Assembly (NCBI GenBank): GCA_031550725.1
Contig: JAVBOH010000015.1
Location: 5,977 to 69,976 of the forward strand
Direction of reading: 5' to 3'
DNA length: 64,000 nucleotides
Source of the DNA: UBA946 sp031550725
GTDB lineage: Bacteria; Bacillota; Clostridia; Oscillospirales; Ruminococcaceae
The notes under the pieces are model-generated. The model was not told where the DNA came from, made no database searches, and saw only the letters and a program-made list of their open reading frames with translations. Each line of letters starts with the position of its first letter. Position 1 is the first letter of the stretch. Made by a program: the position numbers and the translations under genes. Positions 35,469-43,437 of this stretch are shown here, in pieces.

Positions 35469-36248
35469 GTGAAAGTTGTAATTCTTGCAGGCGGTTTAGG
35501 AACACGTATTATCGAGGAAAGCTATACTCGCCCCAAGCCTATGATTGAAATAGGCAGAATGCCTATTTTATGGCATATTATGAAAGAATATTCACATTAT
35601 GGATTTAATGAGTTTATTATTTGTGCTGGTTATAAACAGCATGTAATAAAGGAATTTTTTTCTGATTATTATCTCCACAGAAGTGATGTTACATTCGATT
35701 TTAGTCAGGAAAACAAGATGATTATTCATAACAATATTGCTGAGCCATGGAAAGTCAGCATTATTGATACAGGGCTTAATACGATGACTGGCGGCAGAGT
35801 CAAGCGTGTTAAGGAATATATAGGTAATGAAACCTTCATGCTCACATATGGTGACGGCGTATGTGATATTGATATATCTAAGCTAGTTGAATTTCATAAA
35901 AATCATGGTAAAATGGCAACCCTGACAGCTATAAATGTCAGTCAGCGTTTTGGTGTGTTGGATATTGATGATGACGGATGTCTAAAGTCACTCCGTGAGA
36001 AAAGTGATGTTGACAGCAGTGTTGTTAATGGCGGATATATGGTGCTTGAGCCTGAAATTTTTAACTATATTGAAAATGATGATACAGTTTTTGAAAAAAC
36101 ACCGCTTGAAACTCTTGCAAAAATGAATGAGCTTATGGCGTACAGGCATAATGGTTTCTGGCAGTGCATGGATACTCAGCGTGATATGATGCAGCTTGAG
36201 GCTCTCTGGGATAGTGGGAATGCACCTTGGAAGATTTGGGAGGGGTAA
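35469..36248 (+). CDS. rfbF: Glucose-1-phosphate cytidylyltransferase
   Basis: Makes CDP-glucose from CTP and glucose-1-phosphate, the entry to CDP-dideoxysugars. 259 aa with ILAGGLGTRI (nucleotide loop), RPKPMIEIGRMPILWHIMKEY and LTYGDGVCDID, all typical of RfbF/AscA. GTG at 35469 is preferred to the TTG just before it because GGGGGTG is then at normal distance. First gene of the operon. Confidence 0.94.
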   Translation: MKVVILAGGLGTRIIEESYTRPKPMIEIGRMPILWHIMKEYSHYGFNEFIICAGYKQHVIKEFFSDYYLHRSDVTFDFSQENKMIIHNNIAEPWKVSIIDTGLNTMTGGRVKRVKEYIGNETFMLTYGDGVCDIDISKLVEFHKNHGKMATLTAINVSQRFGVLDIDDDGCLKSLREKSDVDSSVVNGGYMVLEPEIFNYIENDDTVFEKTPLETLAKMNELMAYRHNGFWQCMDTQRDMMQLEALWDSGNAPWKIWEG

Positions 36249-36249
36249 T

Positions 36250-37353
36250 ATGATTATTCGTGCAAAAACAAAGGAGTTATTTGAAGGGAAAGCACTTACT
36301 GATATTCAGATGGTTAACACATCAATGAATATTCAAGAGCTAGAATCTGGTGAAGTGATACTACACTCAAAACCACGGCGAATTGTTCTTGAACTGACAA
36401 ATGCATGTAATCTGAATTGTATTATGTGCGGTCGTAACGCAGTTGAGTTTAAACATACACAGTTTGAAATGGAATGGTTTTATTCACTTGAACCTTTATT
36501 TGATACTGTTGAAGAAGTTACTTTAATGGGTTGGGGTGAGCCTACTGTTCATCCGCATTTTGATGAAATGCTTCAGGTTTTGGCAAAACATTCAGCACGA
36601 ATATATTTTTGTACAAACGGTATGCGTTTAAATAAATTACATAATCAGATATTTGAAAATGGCGTTGATGTTTTTGCAGTAAGTGTAGATGGTGCTTCTC
36701 ATGAAACAAACAGTAAAATACGCAGGGGTTCAGATTTGAATGAAATTAATGCAAGCTTAAAAAGAATTGTTGCTGAAAAAAAAGACAAACACCTTAAATA
36801 TCCATATATTAATTATGTTTTCTGTGCTATGAAAAGTAACATCCATGAACTACCTGATCTTGTTAAAATGGCTGCTGATATCGGTCTTAATGAGGTCAAA
36901 GTTGTTTTTCTCACAGTATTTGATCAGAATTTAATACATGAAACCTTGTTTGGCGACGAAGTTAATGTAAAGCAAGTTTTTGACGAAGCTGAAAAATGTG
37001 CTGAAGAATTGAATATAAACTTAAAATTACCATATATTTATGGTGTTGATCCAGCTGGAACATCATATCATAGAGATTGTTATGTTGCTTACAGAGATTT
37101 TTATTTAGGTTCTGATGGATATGTCCGCCCTTGTATGTCAACATCTGAAAAATTTTTCAAGTATGATACAAAACGTGATTTTATGGATATGTGGAACTCG
37201 TTAGAATACCAAAATCTGCGTAATAATGTAAATAACGAGAATATGTCTGTTAATTGTAAAAACTGTTATCAGTCATCACATTGTAATTGGAATAATAGAA
37301 AATCATATATTCAGCTTGGTGAGAAATTTGCACCTAGTTGGGAGGAAAATTAA
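36250..37353 (+). CDS. Radical SAM/SPASM-type enzyme
   Basis: 367 aa. Cx3Cx2C cluster motif CNLNCIMC at about residues 50-57 within LELTNACNLNCIMCG, followed by a radical SAM barrel (LMGWGEPTVHP). The C-terminal region has a Cys set (CYVAYRDFYLGSDGYVRPC, then CKNCYQSSHC) that fits an SPASM or twitch auxiliary cluster. Start ATG 36250 directly after the rfbF stop, with GGAGGGG overlapping the end of rfbF. Located between rfbF and rfbH, so a CDP-sugar or lipid-linked sugar is the likely substrate (inference). The reaction cannot be predicted. Confidence 0.88.
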   Translation: MIIRAKTKELFEGKALTDIQMVNTSMNIQELESGEVILHSKPRRIVLELTNACNLNCIMCGRNAVEFKHTQFEMEWFYSLEPLFDTVEEVTLMGWGEPTVHPHFDEMLQVLAKHSARIYFCTNGMRLNKLHNQIFENGVDVFAVSVDGASHETNSKIRRGSDLNEINASLKRIVAEKKDKHLKYPYINYVFCAMKSNIHELPDLVKMAADIGLNEVKVVFLTVFDQNLIHETLFGDEVNVKQVFDEAEKCAEELNINLKLPYIYGVDPAGTSYHRDCYVAYRDFYLGSDGYVRPCMSTSEKFFKYDTKRDFMDMWNSLEYQNLRNNVNNENMSVNCKNCYQSSHCNWNNRKSYIQLGEKFAPSWEEN

Positions 37354-38691
37354 ATGAAAACCCAATCAGAATTAAGAAACGAAATTTTAAATCTTGTTAA
37401 GGAATATGCAGATAATTTTCACAGCCATAAACCATATTCAGAAGGTGACAGAATACCATATGCCTCGAGAGTATATGACTCAAAGGAAATGGTTAATCTT
37501 GTGGATAGTTCACTTGAATTTTGGCTGACATCAGGAAGATATACCGATGAATTTGAAAAAAAGCTTGCAGAATATTTAGGTGTAAAATATTGTTCTGTTG
37601 TAAACTCAGGTTCATCCGCTAACCTTGCTGCGTTTATGGCACTAACATCACCTCTGCTTAACGAAAGAGCAGTCAAACGAGGTGATGAGGTTATCACTGT
37701 TGCTGCAGGTTTTCCAACAACTGTTACACCTATAATCCAGTTTGGTGCCGTTCCAGTTTTTGTTGATGTGGACATACCCCAGTATAATATTGATATTAAT
37801 CTGCTTGAAGGGGCTTATTCATCAAAAACTAAAGCAGTTATGCTTGCTCATACACTTGGAAATCCGTTCGATATTTCGAAGGTTAAAGCATTTTGTGATA
37901 AATATAATCTTTGGCTGATTGAGGATAACTGTGATGCTCTTGGCTCTAAGTACATACTAGACGGTAAAGAATTTTTTACAGGAACAATCGGTGATATCGG
38001 AACATCAAGCTTTTATCCGCCTCATCACATGACAATGGGTGAAGGCGGAGCTGTTTATACAAACAATCCGTTATTATCTAAAATTGTACGTTCATTTCGT
38101 GACTGGGGACGTGACTGCATATGCAATTCAGGCTGTGACAATATATGTGGTCATCGCTTTGAAAAGCAATATGGTGAGCTTCCGCTAGGATATGACCATA
38201 AATTTGTGTATTCGCACTTTGGTTATAATCTTAAAGCAACTGATATGCAGGCTGCGATAGGCTGTGCACAGCTTGAAAAGCTGCCTGAGTTTGTTATGAA
38301 AAGAAAATCTAATTTTGCACATCTTAAAGAAATACTTATAAATGTGCAGGACAAACTTATTTTACCTGAACCATGTGAAAATTCAGACCCAAGCTGGTTT
38401 GGTTTTCTTATCACATGCAAGGATGGAACAAACAGAAATAAGCTCGTGCAATATATAGAAAATAAGGGCATTCAAACAAGAATGCTTTTTGCAGGCAATC
38501 TAATAAAGCATCCATGCTTTGATGATATGAGAAAAAGCGGAGAAGGTTTCAGGATATCAGGAACTTTGGAAAATACCGACCGCATAATGAATAACTCATT
38601 TTGGGTAGGAGTTTATCCTGGAATGACAGATGAAATAATAGAAGTAATCGGTAATACAATAATCGAGGCACTTGATGAATGCTCTGAATAA
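37354..38691 (+). CDS. rfbH: CDP-4-dehydro-6-deoxyglucose 3-dehydrase (E1/RfbH type)
   Basis: 445-aa PLP/PMP-fold enzyme of the DegT/DnrJ/EryC1 class. The Lys that normally binds PLP is a His in FYPPHHMTMGEGGAV (His near residue 224), the hallmark of the E1 dehydrase that removes the C-3 hydroxyl. Other family marks: NSGSSANLAAF and EDNCDALGSKY. Cys-rich CICNSGCDNICG near residue 254 is also typical. It directly abuts the radical SAM gene. The partner E3 reductase and the CDP-glucose 4,6-dehydratase that makes its substrate are not in the window. Confidence 0.94.
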   Translation: MKTQSELRNEILNLVKEYADNFHSHKPYSEGDRIPYASRVYDSKEMVNLVDSSLEFWLTSGRYTDEFEKKLAEYLGVKYCSVVNSGSSANLAAFMALTSPLLNERAVKRGDEVITVAAGFPTTVTPIIQFGAVPVFVDVDIPQYNIDINLLEGAYSSKTKAVMLAHTLGNPFDISKVKAFCDKYNLWLIEDNCDALGSKYILDGKEFFTGTIGDIGTSSFYPPHHMTMGEGGAVYTNNPLLSKIVRSFRDWGRDCICNSGCDNICGHRFEKQYGELPLGYDHKFVYSHFGYNLKATDMQAAIGCAQLEKLPEFVMKRKSNFAHLKEILINVQDKLILPEPCENSDPSWFGFLITCKDGTNRNKLVQYIENKGIQTRMLFAGNLIKHPCFDDMRKSGEGFRISGTLENTDRIMNNSFWVGVYPGMTDEIIEVIGNTIIEALDECSE

Positions 38692-39151
38692 GTTGTGGAA
38701 TTTATTTGATTGTGCTGTTAGGGCAGTTCTTGGGTTCTTTTTAAAAATAATCGGCAAGGAATTGTCCGAAAAGCAATGGCAAAGTTTTATGCAATTTATT
38801 AAGTTTTGCTTGGTTGGTGTTTCTAACACTGCTATTTCACTTGGTATTTACTATATATTCGTTGCTGTCAACCGTGATTTTTATATAGTTGGAAATATAG
38901 TAGGATTTGTTGTAAGCGTATTAAATTCGTATTTTTGGAACAGCAGGTTTGTATTTAAAAAGCGTGATGAGAAGGGTAAAACTATTATCAAAACCTTTGT
39001 TGCATATAGTACTAATCTGATAATTGGAACGCTGATGCTTTATCTTTTAGTTGATGTACTTAACATATCTGCGTTTATTGCTCCACTTATAAATCTGCTT
39101 ATCACTATTCCGCTGAATTACTTTTTAAATAAAAAATGGGTTATGAAATAA
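38675..39151 (+). CDS. GtrA-like flippase
   Basis: 158 aa with four transmembrane segments (about residues 42-60, 70-90, 108-128 and 135-152) and the family pattern FIKFCLVGVSNTAISLG and NSYFWNSRFVF. GtrA proteins are thought to flip undecaprenyl-phosphate-linked sugars across the membrane. ATG 38675 behind GAGG; overlaps the rfbH end by 17 nt. Paired with the GtrB-type transferase that follows. Confidence 0.9.
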   Translation: MNALNKLWNLFDCAVRAVLGFFLKIIGKELSEKQWQSFMQFIKFCLVGVSNTAISLGIYYIFVAVNRDFYIVGNIVGFVVSVLNSYFWNSRFVFKKRDEKGKTIIKTFVAYSTNLIIGTLMLYLLVDVLNISAFIAPLINLLITIPLNYFLNKKWVMK

Positions 39152-39184
39152 AGACATAACATATCGAAAGGGATTTTAGACATT

Positions 39185-40138
39185 ATGAAGAAAATATCCG
39201 TTCTCATTCCATGCTATAACGAGGAGGAAAATGTAATCCCGCTTAGCGAGGAAATTGTTTCGCAGTTTGATAATTACCTTAGTGAGTATGATTATGAGAT
39301 TATTTTTATCGATAACCATTCAATTGACAGCACACGTGAAAAGCTCACTGAAATTTGCAATAAAAACCCAAAAATCAAAGCTATATTAAACGCCAGAAAT
39401 TTCGGTCAGAGCAATTCTCCATATTACGGTATGCTCCAGACAACAGGTGACTGCACGATTTCCATGTGCGCTGATTTTCAAGACCCTGTTGACCTTATCC
39501 CAAAGCTAGTTCATGAATGGGAGCAAGGATTTAAAATTGTTTCCGCTATAAAAACAAAAAGTAAAGAAAATTTTATAATGCGTTTCCTTAGATCATGCTA
39601 TTATAAGCTTGTTAAAAAAATGTCTGATGTTGACCAGATTGAACATTTTACTGGAACTGGTCTATATGATAAAGATTTTATTGATGTCTTGCGCAATCTT
39701 GATGACCCAACACCATATTTACGTGGCATTGTTGCAGAGCTTGGATTTAAACGCAAGGATATTGATTATGAACAGCAAAAACGTCGTGCTGGAAAGACTA
39801 ACAATAACTGGTATAGTTTATATGACTTTGCTATGCTTAGTCTGACTTCATATACAAAAGTCGGCATGAGAATTTGTACCATTGCAGGTTTTATTATTGC
39901 AATGATAAGTGTGCTTATAGCATTTATTTATCTCATACTCAAGCTTGTATACTGGTACAGCTTTGCTATGGGTGATGCACCAATACTCATAGGTATTTTT
40001 CTTTTAGGCGGTATTCAGCTTTTCTTTATAGGCTTTTTAGGTGAATATATGATGAGTATAAATCAGCGTGTTATGAAAAGACCACTTGTTATTGAAGAAA
40101 GAAGAATAAATTTTAATGAAAATGACGATGAAAAATAA
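39185..40138 (+). CDS. GtrB-type undecaprenyl-phosphate glycosyltransferase (GT2)
   Basis: 317 aa. GT2 domain with VLIPCYNEEENV, IFIDNHSIDST, and MCADFQDPVDLIP (a DxD-type motif), then two C-terminal transmembrane helices (about residues 232-258 and 268-290), as in GtrB/DPM1-like enzymes. It should load a sugar from a nucleotide donor onto the lipid carrier on the cytoplasmic side, for flipping by the GtrA partner. ATG with GAAAGGGAT upstream. Confidence 0.9.
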   Translation: MKKISVLIPCYNEEENVIPLSEEIVSQFDNYLSEYDYEIIFIDNHSIDSTREKLTEICNKNPKIKAILNARNFGQSNSPYYGMLQTTGDCTISMCADFQDPVDLIPKLVHEWEQGFKIVSAIKTKSKENFIMRFLRSCYYKLVKKMSDVDQIEHFTGTGLYDKDFIDVLRNLDDPTPYLRGIVAELGFKRKDIDYEQQKRRAGKTNNNWYSLYDFAMLSLTSYTKVGMRICTIAGFIIAMISVLIAFIYLILKLVYWYSFAMGDAPILIGIFLLGGIQLFFIGFLGEYMMSINQRVMKRPLVIEERRINFNENDDEK

Positions 40139-41060
40139 TAAAAATGCCGTCGTAACAGGTGCAACTGGTATGCTCGCACTTGCATTAATGCGTAAACTAA
40201 TAAAAGAGGGGTATCATATTTTTGCTGTTGCTAGACCCAATTCAAAACGAATTATTAACATTCCAAAGTCAGATATGATAACAATTATTGAATGTGATAT
40301 ATGCGATTTTAAAAATCTTTGCAGTATGATTTCATCTGAATGTGATATTTTTTTTCATTTTGCATGGGATGGCACTTATGGCAGTTCACGAAATGATATG
40401 GAGCTTCAGATTAAGAATATACAAGCATCTGTTGATGCTGTTTATGTGGCACATGAACTAGGATGCTCAGTGTTTCTTGGAGCAGGCTCACAAGCTGAAT
40501 ATGGAAGAAAAGACACTGCTATAACTCCTGATATGCCGACACACCCCGAAAATGGTTATGGCATTTCAAAGCTTTGTGCCGGACAGATGACACGCTTACT
40601 ATGTAAAGATAAAGGCATTAAGCATATATGGTGCAGAATTTTCAGTACATATGGTCCTTATGATGGAAATCATACTATGGTAATGTCGGGAATTAATCAG
40701 CTTTTAAAAGGTGAAAAGCCTAGCTATACTGCTGGTGAACAGATGTGGGATTATCTTTACTGTGATGATGCGGCGAATGCTTTTTATCTTGCTGCACAAA
40801 AAGGCAAGGATGGAAGTGCTTATTGCGTTGGCAGCGGAAAACAGCGAAAAATGAGTGACTTTATTAATGATATTAAAAACACAATAAATCCAAATGCAGA
40901 TATCGGACTAGGTGATTTACCATACTTTGAAAATCAGGTTATGTATCTTTGCGCTGATATAACGGCACTTCATGATGATACAGGTTTTGAACCTGAATAT
41001 AGTTTTATACGTGGGATTGAAGAAACTGTTAAATGGGCAAAACAATATTACAGAACTTAA
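40116..41060 (+). CDS. NAD-dependent sugar epimerase/ketoreductase (extended SDR)
   Basis: 314 aa. NAD(P)-binding VVTGATGMLALAL at about residues 12-24, GAGSQAEYG, and catalytic YGISK (YxxxK). Too short, and without the GHTGFKG start, to be a CDP-glucose 4,6-dehydratase. In this operon a C-4 ketoreductase making the final CDP-sugar (abequose/paratose/yersiniose synthase type) fits best, by inference. Three in-frame ATG codons lie at the start (40116, 40122, 40128), overlapping the gtrB end; the true one is uncertain. Confidence 0.82.
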   Translation: MKMTMKNNKNAVVTGATGMLALALMRKLIKEGYHIFAVARPNSKRIINIPKSDMITIIECDICDFKNLCSMISSECDIFFHFAWDGTYGSSRNDMELQIKNIQASVDAVYVAHELGCSVFLGAGSQAEYGRKDTAITPDMPTHPENGYGISKLCAGQMTRLLCKDKGIKHIWCRIFSTYGPYDGNHTMVMSGINQLLKGEKPSYTAGEQMWDYLYCDDAANAFYLAAQKGKDGSAYCVGSGKQRKMSDFINDIKNTINPNADIGLGDLPYFENQVMYLCADITALHDDTGFEPEYSFIRGIEETVKWAKQYYRT

Positions 41061-41140
41061 TTACATGGCGCTTGATCATTAAAATGGGTATAAAAACAAA
41101 GTGAAATTCATTTTATGCCTTTTATATATGGAGGATTAAT

Positions 41141-42733
41141 GTGAAGAAAATAATGCTTTTGGACTGCACACTTCGTGACGGTGGATATATTAATGACTGG
41201 AATTTCGGACATAATAATCTTATCAGCATTTTTGAGCGTCTTGCAGAGGCAAATGTTGATATGATTGAAGTTGGATTTCTTGATGAACGCAGAAATTTTG
41301 ACATTAACCGCAGCATAGTGCCTGATACTGATTCTATGAATAGAATTTATGGTCATCTTGACAGAAAAAATTCCATTATAGTCGGTATGATTGATTATGG
41401 TACTTGCAGTCTAAAAAATATAAAGCCATGCAGCGAAAGCTTTCTTGATGGAATAAGAGTGATTTTCAAAAAAAATCTAAGAAAACAGGCATTTGAATTT
41501 TGTAATGAACTAAAAAAACTTGGTTATAAGGTTTTTGCCCAGCTTGTCAGTGTCACAAGCTATACCGATGATGAAATGCTTGATTTGATAAAGCTTGCTA
41601 ACGAGGTTAATCCATACGCTGTTTCAATGGTTGATACTTACGGACTAATGCATCAGAATAATCTAATGCATTTTTTTAATTTACTTAATGATAACCTTAA
41701 TCCTGAAATTAACCTTGGATATCATGCACACAATAATTTCCAAATGGGTTATGCAAACTGTATTACAATGCTGTCTACTCAAACAGAGCGTACAATCATT
41801 GTTGACGGTTCACTTCACGGTATGGGAAAAAGTGCAGGAAATGCACCGCTTGAACTCCTAGCTATGCATATAAATCACTCATATGGGACTAGATATAATA
41901 TCAGTCAGATACTTGAAGCGATTGATTCAAATATTTTTCAGTTTTACAAATGTGCAAGCTGGGGTTATAATATGTTTTATTACCTTGCTGCATCAAATGA
42001 CTGCCACCCTGAATATGTTGCTTTCCTTTCAAGCAAAAGAACGCTGTCCGTTAAGTCTATAAATGAAATTCTCGGTAAGCTTGAGGGTGAACGAAAGCTG
42101 CTTTTTTCCAAAGAATATATTGAACAACTTTATACACATTATCAGGACAGAGAAATTAATGATTCAGAGGACGTTTCAAAGCTTAAAGCATTGCTATCTG
42201 ACAAGCAATTACTTATTGTCGGTCCTGGAAGCTCTATGCAAAGTGAAAATGACGCTGTTCAAAAATATATTTCCGAAAAGTCACCTGTTCTTATTTCTAT
42301 AAATTATATACCAAAGAAAATTAAACTGGATTATGTTTTTTTAAGCAATTCAAAAAGATATGTTCAGATGGCTACTGACTTATATCATTCTGATTTTAAA
42401 ATTATTGCGACATCAAATGTAACATGTTCAAAAGGCAGCTTTGACTATACAATTAATGTTAGTCCACTGCTTGATTTAAATGCCGAAATAATCGATAATT
42501 CTTTTGTTATGATGATTAAGCTGCTTATACGAGCAGGCATAAAAAATGTGGCTCTTGCAGGATTTGACGGTTATTCCAAGAATATTGACAATTATGCTAA
42601 TCCTATTATGGAGTATTCATTTGCAAAGGAAAAAGCAGATTTTTTAAATACATATACCATTGATTTTATAAAGGATGTTTCGGATAAAATATCACTTGAC
42701 TTTATTACAAAATCAAAATATATTAGCGATTAA
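41141..42733 (+). CDS. DRE-TIM aldolase-like enzyme fused to a C-terminal unassigned domain
   Basis: 530 aa. N-terminal TIM barrel (residues 1 to about 290) of the HMG-CoA-lyase-like family: LLDCTLRDGGYINDW with the DRE-type metal Asp (LRDGG), EVGFLD, and the metal His pair in GYHAHNNFQMGYAN; this matches 4-hydroxy-2-oxovalerate aldolase relatives. From about residue 350 comes a separate Rossmann-like domain (LLIVGPGSSMQ, VFLSNSKRYVQM, NVALAGFDGYS) reminiscent of DUF115-type domains. GTG start with GGAGG 6 nt upstream. It may split or build a pyruvate-derived unit for the neighbouring ThDP enzyme (inference). Confidence 0.8.
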   Translation: MKKIMLLDCTLRDGGYINDWNFGHNNLISIFERLAEANVDMIEVGFLDERRNFDINRSIVPDTDSMNRIYGHLDRKNSIIVGMIDYGTCSLKNIKPCSESFLDGIRVIFKKNLRKQAFEFCNELKKLGYKVFAQLVSVTSYTDDEMLDLIKLANEVNPYAVSMVDTYGLMHQNNLMHFFNLLNDNLNPEINLGYHAHNNFQMGYANCITMLSTQTERTIIVDGSLHGMGKSAGNAPLELLAMHINHSYGTRYNISQILEAIDSNIFQFYKCASWGYNMFYYLAASNDCHPEYVAFLSSKRTLSVKSINEILGKLEGERKLLFSKEYIEQLYTHYQDREINDSEDVSKLKALLSDKQLLIVGPGSSMQSENDAVQKYISEKSPVLISINYIPKKIKLDYVFLSNSKRYVQMATDLYHSDFKIIATSNVTCSKGSFDYTINVSPLLDLNAEIIDNSFVMMIKLLIRAGIKNVALAGFDGYSKNIDNYANPIMEYSFAKEKADFLNTYTIDFIKDVSDKISLDFITKSKYISD

Positions 42734-42751
42734 AAAGAGGTGTCGGTGCTA

Positions 42752-43405
42752 ATGAGTAAATATAAACTGGCAGTTTTTGATCTTGACGGGACTTTGCTTG
42801 ATACAACAGAAGGAGTGCTTTCTTCCATTAAATATACTATAAATCACTTTGGATTTAAAATGCTTGGCGATGATGATTTAAAGAAGTTTATTGGTCCGCC
42901 AATTCAAAAATCATTTGCTGATACATACAATTTAAGTGGTGATATACTTCAGGAAATTGCAACTGTTTTTCGTGACAGATATAAGGGTGACGATTTGTTT
43001 AAAGCAAAGCCATATGACGAAATATTTGATATGTTAAAAAACCTTACTGATGCAGGAGTAGTTTGTGCTGCTGCAACATATAAAAGAGAAGATTACGCTA
43101 TAAAGCTGCTGAAGCATTTTGGATTTGATAAATATATGAATATAATGTTTGGTTCTGACCATGAAAACAAGCTTAAAAAAAGTGACATTATAGAGAAGTG
43201 TTTATATGCAGCAAAGATTAAAGACAAAGCTTTGGCTGTTATGATTGGTGACACTATAAATGATGCTGTTGGTGCTGAACAGATTGGTATTGATTTTATT
43301 GCAGTTACATATGGATTTGGTTTTAAAAGCGTTAATGAATTAAACGAAATAAAAATGACTGGCTGTGCTGATAATACTAAGAATATACAAAAATTTATTC
43401 TATAA
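42752..43405 (+). CDS. HAD-superfamily phosphatase
   Basis: 217 aa, phosphoglycolate-phosphatase-like. Motif I FDLDGTLLDTT, cap domain with FIGPPIQKSF, motif II AATYK (Thr), motif III Lys region and motif IV MIGDTINDAVGA. I choose ATG 42752, 9 nt after AAAGAGG; the frame opens slightly earlier at GTG codons. Likely removes a phosphate in the same sugar pathway. Follows the aldolase gene by 18 nt. Confidence 0.87.
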   Translation: MSKYKLAVFDLDGTLLDTTEGVLSSIKYTINHFGFKMLGDDDLKKFIGPPIQKSFADTYNLSGDILQEIATVFRDRYKGDDLFKAKPYDEIFDMLKNLTDAGVVCAAATYKREDYAIKLLKHFGFDKYMNIMFGSDHENKLKKSDIIEKCLYAAKIKDKALAVMIGDTINDAVGAEQIGIDFIAVTYGFGFKSVNELNEIKMTGCADNTKNIQKFIL

Positions 43406-43416
43406 CGAAAGGAGGT

Positions 43417-43437
43417 CATATTTCCTCAGGAAATATG
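43417..43437 (+). promoter_or_regulatory. Hairpin between ribosome-binding site and start of the ThDP gene
   Basis: CATATTTCC pairs perfectly with GGAAATATG around loop TCA. It begins one base after the strong AAGGAGGT (to 43416) and includes the ATG at 43435. If it forms, the next in-frame ATG (43447) comes to an effective distance of about 9 nt from the ribosome-binding site. Confidence 0.6.

Noticed and set aside
40116..41060. Assignment of the SDR as the missing CDP-glucose 4,6-dehydratase
   Set aside because: It lacks the GHTGFKG start and is some 45 residues shorter than that family; a C-4 ketoreductase or epimerase fits better.
43435..43437. A third frame-break in the ThDP gene suggested by the unusual 5' end
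   Set aside because: The frame is intact; the oddity is a hairpin between ribosome-binding site and start, not a frameshift.
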